From Corallium rubrum (taxonomy: Eukaryota; Cnidaria; Anthozoa; Scleralcyonacea; Coralliidae): 64,000 nt of DNA. A model generated the notes under the pieces. It was not told the DNA's origin. It was given only the letters and a program-made list of their open reading frames with translations, and did not search any database. The stretch lies in contig CAXIUP010000033.1 of NCBI GenBank assembly GCA_964035015.1, forward strand, positions 38,501-102,500, in the 5' to 3' direction. Made by a program: the position numbers and the translations under genes. Positions 26,164 through 38,100 of the stretch are shown here, piece after piece (positions within the stretch are counted from its first letter, which is position 1; each line of letters opens with the position of its first letter).

Positions 26164-29100
26164 ATTACCAGGGTTAAGTCACGTTGGCCTGAAAAACAGA
26201 GAAAAATCTTCTCGACGTTTCGAGCGAAGGCCCTTCGTCAGGAGAAATTAGTAAACAACTCACATGTGGTCACGCGTATTTATAGCAGAGCTACAATGGG
26301 AATCACGTGAACACATGTAAGCCAATAAAAACAAAGTAAACAAATAAATTAATATGTAATATGTAATTTTAGCCTGTGTGCAGGTGCTGACCCAATTTGT
26401 GGGTCAGGTACCTGCAAATAGGCAAAGAAACAGGTTATAAATTACTATTTAAATCATCAGAAAAAGGTTAAGGAAAAGGTGCGGAATATGGTGGTGGAGT
26501 GAGCTAAATGAAAGAGAATCGCTCATGGGATGCTGGGAAGCATTCTTGTTGGTGAGTTTGAATATACTCTAATGGAAAGTTATGTGTTTAGTTCTATGGT
26601 TTGACATATTATATGATTGTTTTGACACTTGCAATATTGTTCTTCACACACCCACGAATAATAGACATACCGACAAACAATATACACATGCTTAACACAT
26701 GACAAATAATGTTGGCCGATGCTTACAAACAATATTGGCCCATGCTTACAAACAATATTGGCCATTGGGGGGTAAGAAATGTTGTATTGGTTCACACTAA
26801 TAACACTATTGTAAATTTTTGACTAAGTTTATTATCGCATATTTAAAACGATTGATCAAGAAATTTAAAACCAGTTTTCAGAGTTTGAACACAGCACAGG
26901 TGAAGGTGAGAGCTGTACTGTATTTAGGATTTCACTACATAACATCACTCAAGGACAACTTCTACTGAGACACATGCAATCTGTTTCAAACTGTGTTTTG
27001 ATTGGTTAGTTCCTCAGTTAATTGGATTAACTGTTTCAAAAATGCTAAATATAGGCAATTTTGCATCTGTATACATCACAACTGTTTCTAAAAGTTTAAC
27101 CGATGCAACTTTTGGGTGATATGTTGAGAGACTGCCGCTAAGTTTGCAGGCTAGGAATTTGTGTAGGTTAATGCATACAATAGCTGTGGTAAGTGCAAGC
27201 ATGAATAAGTATATTTATTTGCACTCACATCCATTCTATGTTTCTTGAACTATTCCGAAGATAAAATCAGTGTGGTACTGTACCTAAAATATATGTCAAT
27301 TGAAATTTAATATAATTACGATATTAAATTATTTACTAATCTAACAGTTGCAGTTGCAACAGTGTGGATCCACCCCTGCCACTCAATATACTATAGGTGG
27401 TAGACATATAGTTATCTACATATAGGGTTGGGAAACCAAAAAGGCATACAGTAGTCTATATTTTAATTTAAAAATGCAAGTGATGTTTGGATTTGTACAG
27501 TTTGTATAAGTGTGTGTGAGTTGTATTTTTTGAGTTGCACAATATTGTATATTCACACACACTGCTGTGTGGGATGGTTCACCCGCGACCCTGACCTTTA
27601 ATAAACTTAAACTCTGAAACTATTTACAAGATGTCCCAGTCTAAATATCATGAACCAACTACTTTGCCAGAACTGGAACCCAAAACTTATAAAAATCAAT
27701 AATCTCATTATTCCTGGCTGTGGCTGAGCAAGGGTGGGTGGGTTGGAAAAAGTCAGGCCAAGCGAGGCAAAACAAAAAGTGACCTTCCCCCCCTGCCCCC
27801 ACTCTAGAGCAGTCCAGCAGTGTGTGTGAAAAACATTTTCTGCCTCTTTCATTCCTCAGCCAGCAGAAAATAACACTTTATTTATTTATCTACATGGAAA
27901 GGTTGTCAAAACACTCCTGGAAAAAAATGCCGTTTCTGTGATGAACAGAAAGAGTCGGCGTGTGCATTGAGGGATGACTGGTCTTCCATGATAGAGACGG
28001 AGGAGCCTGTTATACTGAAGAATGAGGGCACTGATGTCTTGCCTATCAAGGTTTTAAATGAAAGAGATGTAGTGTCCTATAAGGACCGGAAGTTGACGTT
28101 TAAAAAAAGGGTAGTCTTTCACCAGCAGTCGAGTGAGAAACATTATATTGGCGACGAGGAGGGGATTTTAGACGTACGTATAATACAACACTAGCAACAA
28201 CTAAGATCTTAACCGGTGCGAAGTCCGACAGCTTGGCAGATGCCCAAAATGTAATAAGACCTGAATCAACAACAAGAATTACAGACAATAACAATGGCAG
28301 CATCGCTTCCATCATTCCCGCCATTCGACATTAGCCCTGAATCTGGCGCTGTTGGAACACGGTGGAAAAAGTATGTGACACGCTTTCGAAACTTGGTAGT
28401 TGCGCTTGACATAAAGGATAAATCGAGACAAAAGGCTCTTCTACTACATTACGCAGGCGAAGAAGTAAACGATATATTCGATACACTCCCAGACACAGAA
28501 GCAGACGAAGGAGAAAACCCGCTCAACAAGGCAATCGACGCGCTTACTGCATACTTTCAACCGAAGCAAAACGTCGCATACGAGGAATATCAGTTTCGTT
28601 TGGCCAAGCAAGTGAAAGATGAGGCCTTGATGACATTTTACACACGACTAAAGCGCCTGGCTTTGACTTGCGAGTTCACCGATGCGGATAGAGAGATCAA
28701 ATCGCAAATCATTCAACAATGCTCATCATCGAAGCTTCGACGCAAAGCACTAAGTGAACCCAAGATAAGCCTGCAACAGCTGTTAGAATACGGAAAAGCG
28801 ATGGAACAGGCAGAAAGTCAGGCTGCGAACTTAGAAGGCCAAGCAAAGAACGAGGTAAACTATTTGTCTCACGATGGAAATTCACACTTCCGTAATAAAT
28901 CACAATCCAAAGAAATGGCGAATCGTAAATGTCGAAACTGCGGAGGCCCGTATCCACATCAAGGCGATAGAACAACATGTCCAGCGTATGGCCAGGAATG
29001 CCGAAACTGCGGTAAACTAAATCATTTCAAAGCCGTATGTAGAAGCACCGCCGCACCCAAACTGCCAGACAACAGACAAAGGCAAATGAAAAGCCCGCGA

Positions 29101-32100
29101 AAGTACAAGAAGAAACTGCGCTATGTAAGTGAAAGCAGTAGCAGTGACGACTACGAACACGAACCAAGGAAAACCTCGAGAAAGAACAACAAGAAGAAGC
29201 TCCGAAATATTAGCAAAAGCAGCAGTAGCGACGATGACCACGACCTTTTCAAAATCAGAGTCCGTAACGTCAAGAGCGACAAGACAAAACACCCGTTCTT
29301 CGAAGTCAAGGTCGGCGACACCTGGCTAAATATTATGGCAGATTCTGGCTCCAGTATCAATATCCTCGACGAACGTGATTTCAACAAGTTAAAAACACAG
29401 CCGACACTTGAACCAACCAACATCCGAGTCTACCCGTATAAGTCAAAGACCTGCCTTCCAGTAAAGGGAAAATTCAACACAACCATCAAGACAGCGATGG
29501 CCACCACCCCCCGTGTTGTCGTGTACGTCATGGAAGGAACCGGCGGGTCACTACTCAGTTGGCAAACATCCCAGGATCTCAACTTAATCCATGTTTCAAA
29601 CCACCTTAAGAGCGTTGAGGAAGACACAACAAACACCGAAGTGAAAGAGCTCGTGCAAGAATACAGTGATCTGTTTAGTGGTTTGGGTAAACTTCAAGGC
29701 TACCAAGTAAAGTTACACATCGATGAAAACGTGCAACCTGTCGCACAACCTCACCGACGAGTACCATTCCACATCAGAAAACAGCTGGAGGAACAGCTCG
29801 ACAAGGATGAACAACAAGGCGTTATCGAACAGACTGATGGTCCAACACCTTGGGTATCACCTATTGTAGTTGCACCAAAACCCAAACAACCAGGCAAGAT
29901 TAGAGTATGCGTCGACATGAGGCAAGCGAATCAGGCCATTCAGCGTGAGCGTCACTTGACACCTACCATCAAAGAAGTCATAGCTGATCTGAACGGTGCA
30001 AAATACTTTAGTAAACTGGATCTCAACCAAGGTTATAACCAGATCGAACTAGCACCAGAGTCTAGATACATCACGACGTTCAGTACTCACCTCGGGTTGA
30101 GACGGTTTACCAGACTGAACTTTGGTATATCAAGTGCTGCTGAGATTTTCCAGAATGCCATTCGCGAAACGCTCCACGGAATTCAAGGCGCAATCAATAT
30201 CAGCGACGATATTCTGGTCTATGGAAAGACGCAAGAGGATCACAACAAATCTCTTCGAGAAACCCTCCAACGCTTGAGGGAGAAAGGCCTTACTCTACAC
30301 AGTGAAAAGTGCTCCTACAGCAAAAGCAAGCTAGAGTTTTTCGGATACATCTTTTCCGACAAGGGGATGTCAGCCGATCCACAGAAAGTAGAAGAAATAC
30401 TGAAGTTAGCTGTCCCGACCAACACGTCTGAAGTACGAAGCCTACTCGGTATGACCAACTATTGTGCAAGATTCATTCAAGGATATGCCACCATGACCCA
30501 GCCGTTAAGAGAGTTAATCCAGAAGAAACACCCTTGGCGATGGACGCCACGTCACGATCAGTCTCTGGCCCAACTCAAAGATGCTCTTACCAACGCCCCA
30601 GTAACATCCTACTTTGATCCAGACAAAGAGACGGAGATAGTAGTGGATGCCAGTCCTGTCGGTTTGGGCGCAATCTTGGCTCAGAAAGATCCAGAAACAA
30701 GCGACCGACATATTGTAGCCTACGCAAGCAAGTCCCTGTCAGAAACGGAGCGGCGTTACAGTCAAACCGAACGAGAGGCTCTCGCTGTTGTATGGGGCTG
30801 TGAGTACTTTCATCTATACGTATATGGCAAACCCATCACAGTCTGTACCGATCACAAGCCACTCATAAGCATATACGGCAATCCGAAATCAAAGCCACCA
30901 GCACGCATCGAGCGATGGGCCCTCCGATTACAGCCTTATCAAGTCAGCATAGTGTATCAGAAGGGAGAAAACAATCCCGCAGATTACATGTCTCGACATC
31001 CAGCCCAACAAACGAAGACCACAACGCGACAAGCAAAAGTAGCAGAAGAATTTGTGAATTACATCATCCAGACGTCGACGCCGAAAGCCATAAAGCTCGA
31101 AGAGATAAACGTTGCGACCAGCAAAGATCCCACATTGCAAGCCGTGATCGATGCAGTTCGTACTGGTAACTGGTCAATGGGAAAGAGAAACAAACAAGTC
31201 AACCAAGAAGCCTACAAAGCTATTGAGAGAGTCAAGGATGAACTGACAATTAGCACATCGTCAAACACAATCCTACGAGGAACAAGGATTGTGATCCCCC
31301 AGCAGCTACAACAGCGTGTGGTGACCCTTGCACACGAAGGACACCAAGGGATAGTCAAAACTAAAGCTCTATTACGCGACAAAGTGTGGTTCCCTGGCAT
31401 CGACCAATTGACAGAGAAAACGATCAAGTCTTGCTTCGCTTGTCAAGTATCAACACCAACGACGCAGCGCGAACCTCTCAAAATGTCTCCACTTCCAGAC
31501 TCAGCATGGCAAGAAGTCAGCGTGGATTTCAAGGACCTATCGACGAAAGGTTACCTTCTCGTAGTCACAGACGATTATTCGCGTTATCCGGTAGTCGACA
31601 TCGTCTCCAGCACCTCAGCTAACGCAGTAATTCCCCGTCTCGACAAGATATTCGCAGAATTTGGCATACCCGAAGTAGTAAAGTCAGATAACGGACCACC
31701 ATTCAACGGGCGCGATTTCAAGAATTTTGCTGAAACACTGGGTTTCAGGCACCGAAAGGTAACACCATTATGGCCACGGGCAAACGGAGGAGTCGAACGG
31801 TTCATGCGAACCATCAAGAAGACCATACACACCGCTACAGCCGAATGCAAGCCGTGGAAAGAAGAGATGTGCAAGCTGTTACGTAATTACAGAACTACAC
31901 CCCACAGCTCCACCGGGATGGCACCAGCGACCGCGATGTTCAACAGAAACATACGAACCAAGCTTCCCGAAATACCAAGTAACCTATCCGACCAAGCTGG
32001 TATTCGAGATCATGACAGCGAAGCCAAACGCAAAATGAAATCCTACGCAGATAACAAGGCATACGTCAAACCTCAGAACATCTCGGTTGGTGATGCAGTT

Positions 32101-35100
32101 ATCGTGAAACGCGACCCTTCGTGTTTAAAATCGGCCACGCCCTACGACTTGAAACCGTATGTTGTAACAGAGCAGAAAGGAACCATGATTACAGCTGCAC
32201 GAGGAGACAAAGAAATTACCCGAAACTCTTCACAGTTCAAACAAATAGAGGAGACTGAAGTAGTATTAGAAGAAGGTAATCACACAACGCGCGAGCACCA
32301 GGAACCTCTACCAGTTAGGAAACAAGAACCAACCCCCAAAGTGGAAGATCCAGCTCCCAGACGCTACCCTGAACGGAGTTCAAGATGCCCACCAGCATAT
32401 CTTGCGGACTATGTCGCAAAATGACATTAAAAAGGCAAAAGAACTCACACAAATTTCGGATATTCGTTCAAATTCTGTTAAAGTATAATTTTAAAGGACA
32501 CGAACAGTGAACCTAGATTATCAGTTAATTTGTTTATACTATTTGTATCCATGCATGTAAACTCCTACAAGGGGAGGAATGTAGTGTCCTATAAGGACCG
32601 GAAGTTGACGTTTAAAAAAAGGGTAGTCTTTCACCAGCAGTCGAGTGAGAAACATTATAAGAGAGACACGCCAAGGGAAGTTTTACGAGGTGAGAGACTA
32701 TATTATGTTGGGTTAGTGCAATGTGGCATACACTTCAGTGAACTTCTTGGTAGGGAGAAGTCAAGTTACCTCTGCCAGGAGGTTATGTTTTTCTTCTGTT
32801 TGTCTGTTTGTTTGTTTGTTTGTTTGTTTGTTTGTTTGTTTGTTTGTTTGTTTGTTTGTTTGTTTGTTTGTTTGTTTGTTTGTTTGTTTGTTTGTTTGTT
32901 TGTTTGTTTGTTTGTTTGTTTGTTTGTTTGTTTGTTTGTTTGTTTGTTTGTTTGTTTGTTTGTTTGTTTGTTTGTTTGTTTGTTTGTTTGTTTGTTTGTT
33001 TGTTTGTTTGTTTGTTTGTTTGTTTGTTTGTTTGTTTGTTTGTTTGTTTGTTTGTTTGTTTGTTTGTTTGTTTGTTTGTTTGTTTGTTTGTTTGTTTGTT
33101 TGTTTGTTTGTTTGTTTGTTTGTTTGTTTGTTTGTTTGTTTGTTTGTTTGTTTGTTTGTTTGTTTGTTTGTTTGTTTGTTTGTTTGCCTGTAAGGCCGAT
33201 ATCTCAAAAATAAATACACAGATTTTCGTGAATGTTTGTAGAAGGGATCGTCATCATGCAAATTACGAATCGATTAAATTTTGGTTAAATTTGGATGACA
33301 ATTGCATGATATATTGATAAACATCTGTGTCTAAGATGTGACATAAAGAAATGTGTCAAAAGACATCTGTACGGTAGTCAATCAGGTAAAGTATAGAGTA
33401 CAATGAAACACGTTTAAATAGAATATTATAAGAGCAGGAGTGAATGTGCTAATTTAATTTGTAAATTTTGGTGCAAAGCTCAATTCACATATTGTATATG
33501 AAACAGTATTTTTGTTTATTGGACAGGTGTTATGGTCCAATTCGTTGAAGACGTGGGTGAAGGAGGTTAATTTGCCTAAGAAAGTCTTTGATGTTATCAC
33601 GAGTGGTGGTGTGTATAGTCATGTCACAAAAGATAGAAAAGAATTTGGGCAAAGGTTGAGTGTGTTAGAGGAGTGTTTGGTTGATAAGGGTGATGCTGGC
33701 TCCAATCTGCTGAGAAGGTGATTATGACAAAATAATATAATATAAATAGAGGTTATTAGTACAGTAGGTTATAGCCACTGGTTATAGGGTGTACACTAGT
33801 ACACATTGAGTATGTAATATTTATATATATTACCAGGGTTAAGTCACGTTGGCCTGAAAAAAAGAGAAAAATCTTCTCGACGTTTCGAGCGAAGGCCCTT
33901 CGTCAGGAGAAATTAGTAAACAACTCACATGTGGTCACGCGTATTTATAGCTGCAGAGCTACAATGGGAATCACGTGAACACATGTAAGCCAATAAAAAC
34001 AAAGTAAACAAATAAATTAATATCTAATTTTAGCCTGTGTGCAGGTGCTGACCCAATAGTGGGGCAGCTACCTGCAAATAGGCAAAGAAACAGGTTATAA
34101 ATTACTATTTAAATCATCGGAAAAAGGTTAAGGAAAAGGTGTGGAATATGGTGGTGGAGTGAGCTAAATGAAAGAGAATCGCTCATTGAGGCCGTGAGGG
34201 TGAATGGTACCAAGTTTGTAAATGAGACGCATTTCTTGTTTACGACGAGTATCGTTACAACCTGTAATGGGCTGAATGGCACAGATTTTCATGTTGGAAA
34301 AGGAGTGGTTGGCACTGTTGAAGTGCCTGGCAACAGGTTTGTTTTGCACATTGTATTTGACATCACGAAGGTGTTCAACAAACCTGTCACCTAAACGTCT
34401 TCCAGTTTCTCCGATGTAAAGCATGGGACATTTACTGCAAGAGATACAGTAAATGAGGTTGGAGGAAGTGCAAGTGAAACTGTGGGTTATGTTGAACCTA
34501 CATTTTGGAGCCGAAATTGAAATTGAGGAGTCTAAATATTTACAGGTGTTGCACCTACCACGACAGCAAGAGCTGGTGCCAACATGTGATACCAAGGCTT
34601 GCTGCAGTGAGCTGTGAACAACGTTTTCCCGGATGTTTTTGCTATGCCGAAAAGATACTAGGGGTTTCTCAGAGAAAATGGAAGATGTTTCTGGGTCATT
34701 TTCAATGAGGTCGAAATTGCGGTTAATGATGTCCCTTACTTTGAAATTGAAGGGATGAAAAGTGAGAACTAGAGGTACTTTTTCATTAGAAATGGTAGCC
34801 AAAGGTTCGCTTAAGGTGTCTGAACGGGAAATGTTGGAGACCTTGTGTAAGGCAGTGTCTAAGAGGTGGGAAGGATAACCACGATTAACAAAAAAGTTTC
34901 TCATTTCCAAACATTTGGCATTGAAATCGTCATCTTCACTGCAGAGGCGGCGAAGACGAAGAAATTGAGAGAAAGGAATGGAAGTTTTGGTGTGTTTAGG
35001 ATGATGAGAGGAGAAGAGGAGGTAGCTATGAGAGTCAGTGGTCTTGTAAAAGACAGAAGTGCTCAGCTTATTACCATTAATGGAGACAAGAATATCTAAG

Positions 35101-38100
35101 AACGACACACTAGTCTCACTGATCTCCCATGTGAACTGGAGTGTTGGTGGAAGTCATTAACATAGTTAATGAAGCAAACCAGGTCAGCGCGCGAACATGA
35201 TGCAGTGCCTAAGCAATCATCAATGAACCGACCATAGTAGTCAGGTAGGAAACCAGTGTATTGTTCAAAGATTTGTTTTTCCACATAACCAACAAATAAG
35301 TTGGCATAGTTAGGGCCCATTTTGGTACCCATGGCTACACCACTAACTTGTTGGTAATGCTCACCATCAAATGAAAAATTGTTGAGGGTGAGCACTAACT
35401 CAGCCAGGCGTAACAAAGTAGTGGTCGATGGCTCCCGAATTGTGCGTTGATCAAAGAAATATTTAAGTGCTTGAAGACCATCGTGATGCGGGATGACAGT
35501 GTAGAGTGATTTGACATCCATGGTGAAGATGAAATGATGTGAACCCTGAAAACTAATGTGGTCACAAATTTTCAGAGCATGTTTGGTGTCCTTGATGTAA
35601 GAAGGTAAATTCTTAACCAAGGGCGCCATGATGTGGTCAAGGTAGGATGAAATGGCCTGGGTAGGGCAACCACAAGCAGACACTATAGGTCTACCTGGGT
35701 TGTTGGGTTTGTGAATTTTGGGAAGGAAGTACATGACAGGTGTGCGTGGAGTGGTGGTTAGGAGATTGCTTGCTGTATCAGGCAATTCCCCAGTGGTGAT
35801 GAGGTTGTTGATGGTGGATCGAATGGTGGTGTTGTGTTGGGATGTCAAATCACCATCAACTCTGCTGTAAAAAGCAGTGTCGTTTAGTTGCCTTTGAGCC
35901 TCTTCGCGGTACAAATCAGCTCTCCAGACAACCAAAGCACCACCTTTGTCAGCAGGTTTGATGACAATATCATTCCGGCTACGCAATGATTTTAGAGCAC
36001 TTAATTCACTAGAGCTGAGATTAAATGGCCTTTTGGGCCTAAAAGGTGGGAGCTGATCTATATCATGTCGACATTGTCGAATGAACAGATCAAGGGAGCC
36101 AAATTGGCCTTCTGGAGGAGACCAGGAAGATTTTTTAGGATTAGCAGCCTCAAAAACATCCTTTTGTTGGATGGAGGAATTATTGTGAAAATGTGCCTTA
36201 AGTCTCAGTCTTCTAAAGAAAGTTTCGGTGTCCTCCTTCACTGAGAAGGAGTCTATGGGCCCAGGGTTGGGAACAAATTTGAGACCTTTCGCAAGGACAG
36301 ATCTCTCAGGGTCAGACAAGGACAAATCAGGAGGAATCGTGACCACTAAATTGACATTACTGGTGGAGTTAGTGTGGTTAGAATTCGAAACGGGACGAGG
36401 GCCTACAAGAGTGTTGAATTTCGAAGTTTTACTCGCCTTGAGAAACGTATAAAATTTCGAGTTCAACGAGCGAATAAACTGGGTGATGCCTGAATATATG
36501 ACGGTGGGACAAACGTTAGAGAGGTTTGTCTTAACGTTCAAAATATCAGAATCAATTTTGTTGACGTGTTGGGACATTGAGTGAATGGTAATACGCATAA
36601 GACGACGACTGTGTTTATGACAAGCCGCCATGACACTTCTAGCCACGTGTTGTGAGTTAAAATAATTAAAATTAAAAGAAGATTTAAAACCATTGGGCAC
36701 TACATTGTGGTGTAGGCAACGGCTTAAGAAAGAAATGTGATTACAGAAGCGTGTTTTATTAAGAATTAAATCGAAAAAGCGGAGAGAAGGTTTGGCGATA
36801 GACGATGAAAATAGTGAAATATAACATACCATTTCGTTACGAAGTTTACGGTTTAAATTTTTACGGTTTACCATTGTCGCTGTATGTTGGTATACAGTTA
36901 AAAGCTTCTAGGACAGCGTCGGCCACGGTTGAAATCCAAATATTACCAGGGTTAAGTCACGTTGGCCTGAAAAAAAGAGAAAAATCTTCTCGACGTTTCG
37001 AGCGAAGGCCCTTCGTCAGGAGAAATTAGTAAACAACTCACATGTGGTCACGCGTATTTATAGCTGCAGAGCTACAATGGGAATCACGTGAACACATGTA
37101 AGCCAATAAAAACAAAGTAAACAAATAAATTAATATGTTTTTTAAATGTTTTTTTAAATTAATATGTAGAAGCTTTTAACTGTAATATTTATAGATGTTG
37201 TGGAATTATACGTTTCTGGGGGGTTTTTCCAGTGTGTTTTTTGTGTTTTAGGAATGGTCATGAGTGCTCATTTAACATGAGAGTTTTAGGCAGAATGTGC
37301 TTGTGAGATAATAATTGAGAAATGCAATTCAATAAGTAGATTTAATACACTGTTAGATCAAGTGTAAAGTAACAGTTACTTACAGAGAGTAAAATTATTT
37401 ATGTGTATTTAAAAATTGTGTAAGATTATGTAATATGGTTTATAGAGGATAACTGTAAGGGAAGGGTTGTAGTGAAGTGTAACACATGCGTAATAAAGTA
37501 TTAAAAGTTTTTAAAGAGGAGAAAAGGTTGAAATTTCATTATTGATTGACTGCTGTTTCATTGGTGGCAAGTAGCACAATGTCTTCCAACGTTTTTGTCA
37601 GTCGTAAATGTATTTAGTTTTTGAATTACATAAAATGTGCGTTCATTTGTTATAGAGTTGTGGTGAATGTAAATAATTACATATATCTGATTATCAATGT
37701 TAATTATGTGTTTAGAATATTGACCAAAATTTCCAGTGTTTGTTTTTCTAACAGAACACTTGTATGATGTGATTTTTTAGTTCAGGGTTTGCTGTAGGTG
37801 ACCCTGCTGATGATCAAGTGGTGGGTGAGAAAGGTGTTAGATTACTTAGTTGTGGGACTGAGAAAGGAAAACATAAGTGCAAGAACAGAAGAACTGCAGG
37901 TTTGGCATCATTTGTTTTTTGTTTATTTATGGCAGTAAGTGTAGCTTATAAAGTGTTTTAATTCAAAATAATATTCATTCATACACATTTATGTATGTGG
38001 AGTGTCTGCCAAAGATGTGTGTCCATAGTGATACTTTGGATAGTAAAGGTTGGTGGTTGACTGCAATGATAATGATATGATTACGTGTTTTAACAACTGT

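Larger units (their letters stand above)
28068..32659 (+). mobile_element. Intact Ty3/Gypsy LTR retrotransposon, 4,592 bp
   Basis: Two 80-bp LTRs (28,068-28,147 and 32,580-32,659) read identically throughout. They bound one uninterrupted gag-pol frame and are flanked by a 5-bp duplication. A primer-binding-like TTGGCGACGAGG follows the 5' LTR, and a polypurine tract (AAGGGGAGGAA) abuts the 3' LTR. The LTRs are unusually short. Identical LTRs and an open frame point to a recent insertion. It sits inside a KDZ exon in the same orientation, so that exon was still intact until recently. Confidence 0.93.
33826..37138 (-). mobile_element. Penelope-like element with direct pseudo-LTRs, one frameshift
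   Basis: Two about 198-bp direct repeats (33,826-34,023 and 36,941-37,138) enclose the coding region and a 140-bp A/T-rich tail. On the minus strand the order is pLTR, reverse transcriptase, GIY-YIG endonuclease, 3' tail, pLTR, the usual partial-tandem arrangement of Penelope-like elements. It lies in the KDZ intron between exons 4 and 5, opposite to that gene. Partial copies lie at 26,160, 47,481 and 48,123. Confidence 0.9.

Noticed and set aside
29017-31874. Minus-strand frames across the Gypsy gag-pol
   Set aside because: Antisense shadows without motifs.
32807-33261. Cys-Leu-Phe-Val and Thr-Asn-Lys-Gln repeat proteins
   Set aside because: Pure translation of the (TTTG)n microsatellite in several frames.
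34194-36452. Plus-strand frames opposite the Penelope gene
   Set aside because: Shadows of the minus-strand reverse transcriptase and GIY-YIG coding sequence.
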